A stretch of DNA of 64,000 nt, from NCBI RefSeq assembly GCF_003947415.1, contig NZ_QHKL01000001.1:992001-1056000 (forward strand), given 5' to 3'. Of this stretch, positions 16,471-25,005 are shown piece by piece. The notes under the pieces were generated by a model. That model made no database searches, was not told the DNA's origin, and saw only the letters and a program-made list of their open reading frames with translations. The stretch's first letter is position 1. Every line of letters begins with the position of its first letter. Position numbers and translations under genes: made by a program. This DNA comes from Amycolatopsis sp. WAC 01376 (lineage in GTDB: Bacteria > Actinomycetota > Actinomycetes > Mycobacteriales > Pseudonocardiaceae).

Positions 16471-17586
16471 ATGACCATCGCCATCGTCGGAGCAGGCCTC
16501 GGCGGCCTGGCGCTCGCTCGCGTTCTGCACGTCAACGGCATCGAGGCTGTCGTCTACGAACGCGAACCTTCGCGCGACGCACGCGGCCAGGGCGGCATGC
16601 TCGACATCCACGCCGACACTGGTCAGCGGGCGCTGCGCGAAGCCGGGCTGATCGACGGGTTCCACGCGATCGCCCGCGGCGAGGGCCAGGACATGAAGCT
16701 TCTGGAGCCCGACGGCACCTTGCTGTTGCAGGAGGACACGCCCGACGACGCGCCGTTCGCGCGGCCCGAGGTCGACCGAGCCGATCTGCGCGACCTGCTG
16801 CTGGACTCCCTGCCCGAAGGCACCGTGCGCTGGGGGCACGCGTTCGCGTCCGCCGCCGACGGTGTCGTGACCTTTGCCGACGGGACCACTGCGGCGTATG
16901 ACCTGCTGGTCGGCGCCGACGGCGCGAACTCCCGGGTCCGCGCGCTGCTCACCGACGCCCGCCCGGTGCATCTCGGCCACAACCTCGTCGAGCTCTGCAT
17001 CTCCGACATCGATCGCACCCACCCCGATCTCGCGGAGATGGTCGGACGCGGCACCTACTGGGCGCTCGGCGACGGGAAATCCCTGGCCGCGCAGCGCAAC
17101 GGCGACGGCCGCGTCCGCGTCGGCCTGAGCTTCCACAACACCGCCGAGGACTGGCTGGCCACGAGCGGGATCCCGTTCGACGACCCGGCCGCCGCCCGGA
17201 CACGGCTGATCGAGGAACTAGACGGCTGGGACGCTCGCTTCACCGCGCTCATCGAGGCCTGCGACGACACGGTCGTGCCCCGGCCCATCGCCGCTCTCCC
17301 GGTGGGCCTGACCTGGCAGGCGAATCCCGGTGTCACGCTGCTGGGCGATGCCGCGCACCTGATGCCCGCGGTGGGGGAAGGCGCCAACATGGCCCTGCTG
17401 GACGGCGCCCTGCTCGGCCTCGCGCTGGCCGCGCATCCCGGCGACTTCCCGACCGCCGTCAAGGACTACGAACGCGAGATGTTCGAGCGCACGAGCGCCG
17501 CCGCCCGGATGTCCGCCCGGGTCCACGAACTCCTGACGGCGCCGGACGCCGCGCGGAAGATGCTCGCGTTCTTCCAGCCGGACTGA
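16471..17586 (+). CDS. FAD-dependent monooxygenase, TetX-like
   Basis: 371 residues. The FAD-binding GAGLGG is at residues 7-12, GQGGMLDIHADTGQ around 39-52 matches the TetX-type stretch after the Rossmann entry, and LLGDAAHLMPAVGEGAN (around 291) is the second FAD/ribose motif. Group A flavin monooxygenases hydroxylate aromatic or polyketide substrates with NAD(P)H and O2. Similarity to tetracycline-inactivating TetX is at family level, so the natural substrate is unknown. ATG 16471 follows AAGGAG. It is divergent from TetR and convergent with RidA, which ends three bases away. Confidence 0.87.
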   Translation: MTIAIVGAGLGGLALARVLHVNGIEAVVYEREPSRDARGQGGMLDIHADTGQRALREAGLIDGFHAIARGEGQDMKLLEPDGTLLLQEDTPDDAPFARPEVDRADLRDLLLDSLPEGTVRWGHAFASAADGVVTFADGTTAAYDLLVGADGANSRVRALLTDARPVHLGHNLVELCISDIDRTHPDLAEMVGRGTYWALGDGKSLAAQRNGDGRVRVGLSFHNTAEDWLATSGIPFDDPAAARTRLIEELDGWDARFTALIEACDDTVVPRPIAALPVGLTWQANPGVTLLGDAAHLMPAVGEGANMALLDGALLGLALAAHPGDFPTAVKDYEREMFERTSAAARMSARVHELLTAPDAARKMLAFFQPD

Positions 17587-17589
17587 AAC

Positions 17590-17979
17590 TCACCCGGTGG
17601 CCCGCCGCGCGTACACCTCGATCTCGATCTTCATCCGAGGGTCGGCGAGGCCGCACATGAGCATCGTGGCGGCGGGCCGGACCTCCCCGAACGCCCGGCG
17701 CAGAACCGGCCAGCATGGCTCGAAATCCTCCCGGTCCGGCAGCAGGTAGCGCACTCGCACCACATCGGCGAAGGTGCATTCCGCCTCGTCCAGCGCGGCC
17801 TCGATGTTGCGCAGGCATTGCTCGGCCTGCGCCACGACGTCGTCGGAGATCGTCATGGTGCGGTAGTCGAACCCCGTCGTCCCGGACACGTGCACCCAGT
17901 CGCCGTCGACCACGGCCCGCGCGTACCCGATCTGTTCCTCGAACGTCGAGCCGCTGAGGATCGCGCGTCTTGCTGTCAT
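17590..17979 (-). CDS. RidA family protein (YjgF/YER057c/UK114)
   Basis: A 129-residue single-domain protein, the usual RidA size. Features include VDGDWVHVSGTTG near the start, then CLRNIEAALDEAECTFADVV and the C-terminal IEIEVYA strand. RidA enzymes hydrolyse reactive enamine/imine intermediates from PLP enzymes; this member lacks a clear copy of the canonical arginine context, so activity is uncertain. It is divergent from a LysR gene that may control it and convergent with the monooxygenase. Confidence 0.85.
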   Translation of the reverse strand: MTARRAILSGSTFEEQIGYARAVVDGDWVHVSGTTGFDYRTMTISDDVVAQAEQCLRNIEAALDEAECTFADVVRVRYLLPDREDFEPCWPVLRRAFGEVRPAATMLMCGLADPRMKIEIEVYARRATG

Positions 17980-18050
17980 ACGCCGAACCTAAGCGGCCGA
18001 CAACGATACGTCTAATACAGCTTTGGGCATCATCTGATATCTCTGGGAAT

Positions 18051-18938
18051 ATGGATCGCCCCGAGCTTCCCCTCGCCCAGTTGCACGCCTTCGTCGTACT
18101 GGCCGAGGAGCTCCACTTCGGTCACGCGGCCACACGCCTCGGCATCGCGCAACCGCCGCTGAGCCAGCAGATCCGCCGTCTGGAGGACAAGGTCGGCCAC
18201 GCGCTCTTCGATCGCGCGCCCGGACGCGTTGCCCTCACCCCGGCCGGCCGGGAACTGCTGCCCGCCGCTCGGAACGTCCTCGCCGGCCTCGCGGACGGCC
18301 TGGCCGCGGCACGCGCCGTGGGCAGTGGCCTCGCCGGCAGCCTGCGAATCGGCTTCGCGGCCTCTCTCGCCCTGACCGTCCTTCCCGGTCTGCTGCGGAC
18401 TTTCCGGGACCGGTTTTCCGACGTGCACCTGGACATCCACGAGATGACCACGGCACCGCAGATCGCCGCCCTGCACGAGAGGAGTATCGACATCGGTCTG
18501 CTGCGCGAACCGCCCGCCGACGAGCCGGAGCTCGGGTTCAAGACCGTGTTGACCGAGCCCTTCGTGGCGGTTCTGCCGTCGGCCCATCCGCTCGCGGCAC
18601 ATCGGACGATCCGGGTCGAGCAGCTGGCGGACTCGCCCTTCGTGCTCCTGCCCCGCGCTGTCGGTCCGCGGCTGCACGACCGGATCATCGACCTGTGCGC
18701 CGAGGCGGGCTTCACGCCCCAGGTGGCTCAACGAGCGGTGGAATGGCAGACCGTGTGCGCACTGGTCGGTGCCGGCCTCGGCGTTTCACTGGCCCCGGAA
18801 AGCATTCGGCGCATCCGCCTCGAAGAGGTCGCCTTCCGCACGATCACGCCCGCCACCGCGCGCACGCGAGTCGCCGTCGCCTGGCGTGCCGACGACCAGG
18901 ATCCTCTGGTCGCCCGCTTCCTCGCGACGCTCGCGTAG
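18051..18938 (+). CDS. LysR-family transcriptional regulator
   Basis: 295 residues. The N-terminal HTH (LPLAQLHAFVVLAEELHFGH, then AATRLGIAQPPLSQQIRRLE) is a textbook LysR domain. The substrate-binding domain begins near residue 90 (GSLRIGFAAS). It is divergent from RidA across 71 bp that contains an AT-rich dyad-like stretch (CTGATATCTCTGG). By LysR convention it probably regulates the divergent gene. ATG 18051 is the first start with full HTH. Confidence 0.9.
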   Translation: MDRPELPLAQLHAFVVLAEELHFGHAATRLGIAQPPLSQQIRRLEDKVGHALFDRAPGRVALTPAGRELLPAARNVLAGLADGLAAARAVGSGLAGSLRIGFAASLALTVLPGLLRTFRDRFSDVHLDIHEMTTAPQIAALHERSIDIGLLREPPADEPELGFKTVLTEPFVAVLPSAHPLAAHRTIRVEQLADSPFVLLPRAVGPRLHDRIIDLCAEAGFTPQVAQRAVEWQTVCALVGAGLGVSLAPESIRRIRLEEVAFRTITPATARTRVAVAWRADDQDPLVARFLATLA

Positions 18939-18948
18939 CAGCCTTCTG

Positions 18949-20358
18949 CTAGTCGTGCGAAAGGTCCACGAAGCGGCTGTAGTGCAGCTGGTGCGCGACG
19001 GTGATCGTCGCCGTCGGCCCGGCACGGTGCTTCGCGATGATCAGGTCCGCCTCGCCGGCACGCGGGTCGTCCCGCTCCCAGGCGTCAGGTCGGTTCACCA
19101 GGATGACGAGGTCGGCGTCCTGCTCCAGCGAACCGGACTCACGGAGGTCGGACAGCATCGGGCGTTTGTCGGTCCGCTGCTCGGGACCACGGTTCAGCTG
19201 GCTGATCGCGATCACCGGGACCTCGATCTCCTTGGCCAGCAGCTTCATCTGCCGCGAGAACTCCGAGACTTCCTGCTGCCGCGACTCGACGCGTTTACCC
19301 GAGGTCATCAGCTGGAGGTAGTCGAGGACGACGAGTTTGAGATCGTTGCGCTGCTTGAGCCGCCGGGCCTTCGCGCGGATCTCCATCATCGTCATGTTCG
19401 GCGAATCGTCGACGAACAGCGGCGCCTCGGAGACCTCGCTCATCCGGCGCGCGAGCCGTGTCCAGTCGTCGTCGGACATCTTGCCACCGCGCATATCCGC
19501 CAGCCGGATCCGAGCCTCGGCCGAGAGCATGCGCATGACGATCTCGGTCCTGCTCATTTCCAGCGAGAAGATCACGCTGGTCAGACCGTGTTTGATGGAC
19601 GCCGAACGCGCGAAATCCAGTCCAAGGGTCGATTTCCCTACACCGGGACGCGCGGCGACGATGATCATCTGGCCGGGGTGCAGGCCGTTGGTCAGATCGT
19701 CGAAGTCGGCGAACCCGGTCGGGATGCCCTGCGACTGCCCGCCGCGGGACGCGATCGCGTCGATCTCGTCCATGGTCGGCTGGAGCAGTTCTTCCAGCGC
19801 GACGTAGTCCTCGCTGGTGCGCCGCTCGGTGACGTCGTAGATCGCGGCCTGCGCGCGGTCGACGACCTCGTCGATGTTCGCGCCGTCGGCCGCGGCCGCG
19901 CCGTAGCCGTACTGCACGATCCGCGTGCCCGCCTCGACCAGACGCCGCAGGACCGCCTTCTCGGAGACGATCTCGGCGTAGTACCCGGCGTTCGCCGCCG
20001 TGGGCACCGTCGCGATCAGGGTGTGCAGGTACGGGGCGCCGCCGACGCGGCCCAGTTCGCCGCGGCGTTCCAGTTCGGCGGAGACGGTGATCGGGTCGGC
20101 GGGTTCGCCGCGTCCGTAGAGGTCGAGGATGACGTCGTAGATGGCCTGGTGCGCGGGCCGGTAGAAGTCGTCGGGCCCGAGGGCTTCGATGACGTCGGCG
20201 ACGGCGTCCTTCGACAGCAGCATGCCGCCGAGCACGGACTGCTCGGCCGCGATGTCCTGCGGAGGCTGGCGGTCGTATTCGCCGCCACGCGGACCGGGGT
20301 CGCCGGGACCCGGGTCGGACTCCGCGTACGTCGGATTGCGGTCGTCGGTCAGCGCCAC
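18949..20358 (-). CDS. dnaB: Replicative DNA helicase DnaB
   Basis: 469 residues. An N-terminal primase-interaction domain (PPQDIAAEQSVLGGMLLSKD) and a linker precede the RecA-like helicase with Walker A ARPGVGKST (about 236-244), Walker B-type LVVLDYLQL, and the C-terminal RESGSLEQDADLVI. It unwinds DNA at the fork as a hexamer. No intein interrupts the gene, unlike in some mycobacteria. GTG 20358 (VALTDDRNP) is preferred; a GTG four codons upstream abuts the GAGGAG site. Upstream lies a gap with DnaA-box-like sequences. In mycobacteria dnaB follows rplI; here an ESX cluster lies between them. Confidence 0.96.
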   Translation of the reverse strand: MALTDDRNPTYAESDPGPGDPGPRGGEYDRQPPQDIAAEQSVLGGMLLSKDAVADVIEALGPDDFYRPAHQAIYDVILDLYGRGEPADPITVSAELERRGELGRVGGAPYLHTLIATVPTAANAGYYAEIVSEKAVLRRLVEAGTRIVQYGYGAAAADGANIDEVVDRAQAAIYDVTERRTSEDYVALEELLQPTMDEIDAIASRGGQSQGIPTGFADFDDLTNGLHPGQMIIVAARPGVGKSTLGLDFARSASIKHGLTSVIFSLEMSRTEIVMRMLSAEARIRLADMRGGKMSDDDWTRLARRMSEVSEAPLFVDDSPNMTMMEIRAKARRLKQRNDLKLVVLDYLQLMTSGKRVESRQQEVSEFSRQMKLLAKEIEVPVIAISQLNRGPEQRTDKRPMLSDLRESGSLEQDADLVILVNRPDAWERDDPRAGEADLIIAKHRAGPTATITVAHQLHYSRFVDLSHD

Positions 20359-20832
20359 CGCTGCTGCCACCTCCTCAAGACATCGAACACGCGTTCGATT
20401 ATGCCAGAATTTCCCCGGTCGGTCCGCCCGTGCCCACCGGCCGCCCTCCCTCGGCTCCCGGTGCTCCCCTGCGCTCTTCCCCTGCCGGACGACCACCACG
20501 GTGTGTACCGGCCCGGCGGGGACGGTAGGCCCCCCGAAAGCACCAGCGCAATTTCGCCTGGGGACCGCCCTGTGGATAACCTGGGGATGACTGCGGGCAT
20601 CCCTTCACAGGTAGCCGAAAGCCTGTGTACAACTTGTGGGCAACGAGGGAGTGGTCTGACAAAAGTGCTGGTCAGCGCCTGTGGAGACACTGTGGAGAAC
20701 TTTATTCGACTCCGTCCGGCGTGTCGGGCGAAACTCGTCGTTCGGCGTGTCGCACGCGGGCGCACAGGGGTGCCCTGTGGATGAATACCACGGAGAGTAG
20801 AGGGGTCCCCGCCCGGCTGACCGGAGTGGAAT
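20359..20832. other. 474-bp gap upstream of dnaB with a cluster of DnaA-box-like 9-mers
   Basis: No gene is supported here. It holds TGTGGATAA at 20571-20579, an exact complement of the TTATCCACA DnaA box, plus close variants TGTGGAGAC (20680), TGTGGAGAA (20691), TGTGGATGA (20776) and looser TGTGTACAA and TTGTGGGCAA near 20624-20643. All point the same way. The stretch could be a DnaA-binding regulatory region for dnaB; it lacks the dnaA/dnaN context of oriC. Confidence 0.5.
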
Positions 20833-21630
20833 TCAGGGCGCGAACAACCTGCCCTGTGCGCTCCGTAGTCGTTCCGCGAGAACCTGCTGGTCGGCGGGTG
20901 TGAAGGCGATCCTCGGCTCGCCACTCCCCGGTACCTCTTCGGTCAGCCACCGGCCTTCGGTCGTATCGATGTAGTTCACCGGGCGTTCGATCCGCTGCCG
21001 CGCGCCGCTCCGGCCGCGAGCCGCGACGTAGAGGCTGCCGCTCCCCAAACGGCGTAACGCGAGGATGCGGCGAAGCTCGTCGGCCTCCTGGCTGCCCGCG
21101 CTCTGCCGTCCGCTGCGAAGCACCTCGAAGCCCTCGTCCTGCGCCGTCGACGACGACCGCGGGGCCTCGACCTGACTCTTCGGGACGGCGATCGGGCGGC
21201 CGCGTCCCGGCGCGAGCTTCGGGATCTGGTCGAGGAACTCGGTGAGCAGTTCTTCGGGCCGCACCGACGCGAGCGCGATGCCGTCGTGTTCGCTGTGCCG
21301 GGCGAGGACGAAACCCTCGCCGCCGGCGCTCCCCGCGAGCAGGCTGAAGCTCAGTGCCTTGCCCTCGAAGCCGCCGTCGACCCAGCCGTAGTACTCGAGT
21401 GACGGCCTGGCGATCGCTTCGAGCGTCGCCTTGAAGCCGGGGTGCAGCCCCCGCGCGCCGAAGAGACCCTGGCTCGCCAGTTCCTCGTTGGTCCGCTCGT
21501 CCTCGGCCCGCTGCGCGTCCTCGTCGTACCAGGTCGGCGTTTCCGACAGGATCGTGTGCGGCTCGCCGCCCCGTCGGCGGATCAGCGTGATGAGGGTGCC
21601 GGTCGTGATCGTGACCTGCTTGTCCAGCAC
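20833..21630 (-). CDS. EspG-like ESX (type VII) secretion chaperone
   Basis: 265 residues, cytoplasmic, without signal peptide or membrane segment. The layout and sequence resemble the EspG family (PF14011): N-terminal TITTGTLITLIRRRGGEPH and a C-terminal domain ending LRSAQGRLFAP. EspG proteins bind PPE substrates and deliver them to the ESX machinery. A PPE-like gene lies about 100 bp upstream in the same orientation, supporting the call. GTG 21630 is the first start. No ESX ATPase (EccC) or channel gene is in the window. Confidence 0.78.
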   Translation of the reverse strand: MLDKQVTITTGTLITLIRRRGGEPHTILSETPTWYDEDAQRAEDERTNEELASQGLFGARGLHPGFKATLEAIARPSLEYYGWVDGGFEGKALSFSLLAGSAGGEGFVLARHSEHDGIALASVRPEELLTEFLDQIPKLAPGRGRPIAVPKSQVEAPRSSSTAQDEGFEVLRSGRQSAGSQEADELRRILALRRLGSGSLYVAARGRSGARQRIERPVNYIDTTEGRWLTEEVPGSGEPRIAFTPADQQVLAERLRSAQGRLFAP

Positions 21631-21727
21631 CGGAACTGCCCCCTAGTCGCATCTGTTCGTCCAGCCCGGAACAAGACAAGCCGGGCGCCGCCCCAATCTT
21701 GGCACGCGCCCGGCCCGCTCGTGATGA

Positions 21728-23068
21728 CTACTCGCCGATCACCGGCGGCGCGGTGAGTTCGTCGGTCCCGAAGATCTCGTTGGGATCGTCGCCGACGAGG
21801 AACTTGGCGCTGCGCTCCTCGTCCTCGCCGCCCTTCCCCTTGGCGCCACCGGCTCCCATACCACCCATGCCGCCCATCATGCCGCCGGCGCCACGGCCCG
21901 CTCCGGAGCCGGAACCGGCCGCGCCACCGCCCGTACCGGCGCCGCCCATCGCACCCGCGTTGCCGGGCAGGGCCGCTCCGCTACCGCCACCGGGACCGAA
22001 TCCGGCGCCGAAGCCACCGTCCGGACCGAAGCCGCCCGCACCGGGGATGTCGGTGCCGCCGAAGCCGCCGCCTCCCCCGCCGCCACCGGGGCCGAAGCGG
22101 ACGCCGTCGGCGCCGGGGATCTTCGGCGGGGTGTAGCCGGACGCGTTCGTCCCGTCGTCCCAGGACGGCGGCTTGTAGTTGCTGCCGGGGATGTTCGGGT
22201 TGTACTGCCCGCCGGGCAGGTTGGACCCCGGCATGTTCGATCCGGGAATGTTCGATCCGGGCATGTTGCTGCCCGGCAGGTTCGACCCTGGCAGGTTCGA
22301 ACCCGGCGTGCCGATGCCCGGCATGTTCGAACCGGGGACGCTCGGCATCCCGCCGGGCGGCATCGAACCGGGCGGCGTCGAGATGCCCGGCATGCCGTTG
22401 TGCCCGTTCCGGTCGCCCTGGCCGTTCCCGTTGCCGTCCTTGTCCTTGCCGCTGCCGCCGCCACCGTTGACGTCGACGTTCGTGTTCTGCCCCTCCATCT
22501 TGCTGTAGGTGGGCAGCTTCTTGCCGTTCTCGGAACTGGCCTTGAAGTACTCGTTGAACGCGTCGACGTTCGCTTGACCCTTTTGGTTGTAGTCCCGGAT
22601 CGCGCGGTCGGTGTCGGTGGTCCACGGGGTGATGGAGTTGAGCAGGTTGTTCTTCGGCGGATCCTTCGGGACCTGCTGCACCTTCGCCTTCACCGTGGTG
22701 AACGCGGAGTTCTGCTCGCCGAGGTACTTGTCGGAGTCGACCAGCTTCTTGCCGGAGTCGTCCATCCACGCGCGCAGCGGATGCGCGCCGGACTGCTGCG
22801 CGGCTTCGGCGCTCTTACCGGTCCAGGCGGCGTCCATCTCCTTCGACAGGTTGTCGATGGTGGTCAGCCTGTCCTGGTAGCCGGCCTTGAGCCGGGTCGC
22901 CGCGGCCTGGCCCTCCTGGATCGAACCGGTACCGGGACCGGTGACGATCTTCTCCCAGATGTTGTAGCAGTCGATCTTGCGATCGCCGCCCGACGCTTCG
23001 TAGTCGCCGGATTTCGTGGTCGCCAGGTTGTAGGCCGAATACCCGGCGATGATCGGCAGCAGGAACAC
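21728..23068 (-). CDS. PPE-like ESX substrate with Gly-Ser-Asn-x-Pro pentapeptide repeats
   Basis: 446 residues. The N-terminal 190 residues are helical, with a WxG motif in AAWTGKSAEAA, like PPE/WXG-type type VII substrates. Residues about 205-300 contain about ten tandem pentapeptides of the form P-G-S-N-[ML/I], then a Gly-rich tail (runs of G with F and P) and an acidic end with DELTAPPVIGE. GTG 23068 follows GAAGGAGGG eight bases upstream and starts three bases after the stop of the lipoprotein gene, suggesting coupling. Together with EspG it makes a substrate-chaperone pair. The function of the repeat region is unknown. Confidence 0.72.
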   Translation of the reverse strand: MFLLPIIAGYSAYNLATTKSGDYEASGGDRKIDCYNIWEKIVTGPGTGSIQEGQAAATRLKAGYQDRLTTIDNLSKEMDAAWTGKSAEAAQQSGAHPLRAWMDDSGKKLVDSDKYLGEQNSAFTTVKAKVQQVPKDPPKNNLLNSITPWTTDTDRAIRDYNQKGQANVDAFNEYFKASSENGKKLPTYSKMEGQNTNVDVNGGGGSGKDKDGNGNGQGDRNGHNGMPGISTPPGSMPPGGMPSVPGSNMPGIGTPGSNLPGSNLPGSNMPGSNIPGSNMPGSNLPGGQYNPNIPGSNYKPPSWDDGTNASGYTPPKIPGADGVRFGPGGGGGGGGFGGTDIPGAGGFGPDGGFGAGFGPGGGSGAALPGNAGAMGGAGTGGGAAGSGSGAGRGAGGMMGGMGGMGAGGAKGKGGEDEERSAKFLVGDDPNEIFGTDELTAPPVIGE

Positions 23069-23071
23069 GCG

Positions 23072-23665
23072 TCAGCCCTCCTTCAACGTCTCGATCATCG
23101 CTTCCCCCACTTTGAGCGCGACCGGGCACGGCGCGCTCGCGCCGGGCCCGTTGTCGTACTGCACCAGGATGTTGACGGCCAGCTGGTCGGTCACGCCGAC
23201 GAAGAGGCCGCATTTGCCCTTGTCACGGGCATCGAGCGACGCGGCGTACACCGCCGGGTACCCGCCGACCTCGGTCGGCTCGAAGTACTCGTTGTTGGCC
23301 TTCGTGTCGTAGACGTCGCTGAGGCCGTTCTTGTTCGCGAGCACCGGGCTGATCTCGATCTGGTTCAGCCGGTCGTCCGCGGCGAAGATCGAGCAGCCCG
23401 GTCCGGCGCTCGTCGTGCGCTGCTCACCTTCGCCGAGGCCGAGCTCGGTGCGCTTCGCGGCGGAAAGCGCGGAGCACGCGTTGCTCTCGATCGAGGCGGT
23501 GTTCAACGGGTTCGGCACCTTGGGCGCGGAGCCGGACGAGCCGCTCGACGCGCCGGGGGAACCGGTCGTGTAGGCCGGCTCCGACGAGGCGGTGCCGTTC
23601 TTGGTGCCGGAACAGCCGGCGACCAGCGCGCCCGCGGCGAGGAGGAGAACGAGGGAACGTCGCAT
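23072..23665 (-). CDS. DUF3558-family lipoprotein
   Basis: 197 residues. The lipobox VAGC places the lipidated cysteine at C18, then a Ser/Gly-rich linker leads to the DUF3558 domain (NACSALSAAKRTELGLG onward, with further cysteines in GPGCSIF, KCGLFV and APCPVA). Members are exported actinobacterial lipoproteins often found beside ESX accessory genes. The ATG overlaps the TGA of the upstream small gene by one base (TGATG), so the two are co-translated. Function is unknown. Confidence 0.82.
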   Translation of the reverse strand: MRRSLVLLLAAGALVAGCSGTKNGTASSEPAYTTGSPGASSGSSGSAPKVPNPLNTASIESNACSALSAAKRTELGLGEGEQRTTSAGPGCSIFAADDRLNQIEISPVLANKNGLSDVYDTKANNEYFEPTEVGGYPAVYAASLDARDKGKCGLFVGVTDQLAVNILVQYDNGPGASAPCPVALKVGEAMIETLKEG

Positions 23666-24069
23666 CACACGGCCTTGTGCTTGTTGAGCGAAGCCTGCGT
23701 TTCGGCCTCGTTCGTGGCGATCTTCTGCTTCGCGGCGGTCAGCTGGTCGATGTAGTTCTTGACGTAGTCCTGCATCTTCTGGTTCTGCTCCAGGAACGCC
23801 TTGCCCGACGGGTTGGCCAGCTTCTCCCAGTCGCCGCTCGCGAACTCCTTGCCGGGCGCCTTGACGTTCGCCATCAGGTTCGCGTCGTTGTAGTCCCGCT
23901 TGAGCTCGGCCTGCAGGTCGGTCCACTTCTTGATGATGCCGTCGATCTTGTCCTTGTCGAAGGTGAACCCGCCACCGCCCCCGCCCGACGACGGCTTGTC
24001 AGGATTGGCAGGCGCGGACACCGTGACCTTCTCCTGCCGGTTCTGCTCGGCGTTGCTGTCGTAAGCCAT
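23665..24069 (-). CDS. WXG100-like small ESX-associated protein
   Basis: 134 residues, without signal peptide. A flexible Gly-rich N-terminal stretch is followed by a mostly helical part (DKIDGIIKKWTDLQAELKRD, then NQKMQDYVKNYIDQLTAAKQ). This helical hairpin-like pattern and the context suggest a WXG100-related partner, but the canonical WxG turn is not seen (KKW and GDWEK only). It is first in the four-gene run leading to EspG. ATG 24069 is used since the run before it is unrelated sequence. Confidence 0.6.
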   Translation of the reverse strand: MAYDSNAEQNRQEKVTVSAPANPDKPSSGGGGGGFTFDKDKIDGIIKKWTDLQAELKRDYNDANLMANVKAPGKEFASGDWEKLANPSGKAFLEQNQKMQDYVKNYIDQLTAAKQKIATNEAETQASLNKHKAV

Positions 24070-24160
24070 TGGTTCCAGATCCCCTTTTTGAGTCCCCGTG
24101 CCTCGACGTCGAGTCAATCCTAAGACGTGACCCGGCCGGGTGGGGTTCCGCGCAAAGCAA

Positions 24161-24197
24161 AGGGCGGGACTTCTCCGCGATGGAGACGTCCCGCCCT
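24161..24197 (-). terminator. Nested hairpin terminating the ribosomal-protein operon
   Basis: AGGGCGGGAC and GTCCCGCCCT form a ten-base stem, with a second inner stem TCTCC/GGAGA around GCGAT. It lies 15 bp past the rplI stop and separates rplI from the ESX cluster. Confidence 0.75.
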
Positions 24198-24211
24198 CTG
24201 CCGAAGCGGTG

Positions 24212-24667
24212 TTACTTGGCCTTGACCTCGAGCCGCACGTCGACGCGGACGTCGGGGTGCAGACGGGCGCCGACCGAGTGCTTGCCCACGGTCTTGATGT
24301 GGTCCTTCAGCTCGATGACGCGCTTGTCGAGCAGCGGGCCACCCGCGGCCTTGATCGCGTCCACGATCTCGGCGGTGGTGATCGAACCGAAGAGCTTCTT
24401 CGAGCCCTCGGCCGCCTTGCCGCTCAGCTGGATGGCGCCGAGGCCCTCCAGGGTCGCCTTGATCTCCTTGGCGTGGTCGAGGTCGCGGATGCGACGGCTC
24501 TCCTGCGCCCGCTTGATCGTGCGCACGTTCTTCTCCGCGCCCTTGGTGGCCACGATGGCGTAGCCGCGGGGGAGCAGGTAGTTACGCGCGTAGCCGTCCT
24601 TGACCTCGACGATGTCGCCGGGCCCACCGAGGTTGGCGACGTCGGTGGTGAGAATGATCTTCGCCAT
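24212..24667 (-). CDS. rplI: 50S ribosomal protein L9
   Basis: 151 residues, standard L9 length. The N-terminal domain carries the signature stretch NLGGPGDIVEVKDGYARNYL, followed by the long connecting helix and C-terminal rRNA-binding domain. It is last in the rpsF-ssb-rpsR-rplI operon, starting 12 bp after rpsR. Its base usage is uniform with the operon. Confidence 0.97.
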   Translation of the reverse strand: MAKIILTTDVANLGGPGDIVEVKDGYARNYLLPRGYAIVATKGAEKNVRTIKRAQESRRIRDLDHAKEIKATLEGLGAIQLSGKAAEGSKKLFGSITTAEIVDAIKAAGGPLLDKRVIELKDHIKTVGKHSVGARLHPDVRVDVRLEVKAK

Positions 24668-24679
24668 TGACGTGCCTCC

Positions 24680-24928
24680 TTAGCGTGCGGTCGAGGTGTA
24701 GGGCAGCAGCGCCATTTCGCGGGAGTTCTTGACCGCGATGGCGATGTCACGCTGGTGCTGGCTGCAGTTGCCGGTCACCCGGCGGGCACGGATCTTCCCG
24801 CGGTCGGAGATGTACTTCCGAAGCAGGTTGGTGTCCTTGTAGTCGATGTTCTCCGGGCGGCCCTTCTTCTCGGCCTTGCAGAACACGCAGACCTTCTTCT
24901 TGGGCTTGCGGATGGGTGGCTTGGCCAC
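24680..24928 (-). CDS. rpsR: 30S ribosomal protein S18 (zinc-ribbon, C+ form)
   Basis: 82 residues. VCVFC near the start together with GNCSQHQ gives a CxxC plus C/H set, the zinc-binding (C+) form as in mycobacterial RpsR1, rather than the zinc-independent C- paralogue made under zinc starvation. It is the third gene of the rpsF-ssb-rpsR-rplI operon. Confidence 0.96.
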   Translation of the reverse strand: MAKPPIRKPKKKVCVFCKAEKKGRPENIDYKDTNLLRKYISDRGKIRARRVTGNCSQHQRDIAIAVKNSREMALLPYTSTAR

Positions 24929-25005
24929 GGTATTTCTCCTGGATTTCTACGTAGTGGTTGTCTCAAGGCGTCTCGCGGAGCTTTCGCCCGCGGTGGAGCG
25001 CCAGA

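Noticed and set aside
18949..20358. DnaB intein
   Set aside because: The helicase is of normal length with uninterrupted Walker A and later motifs.
20359..20832. Chromosomal origin
   Set aside because: DnaA-like boxes are few and there is no dnaA, dnaN, rpmH or AT-rich unwinding region nearby.
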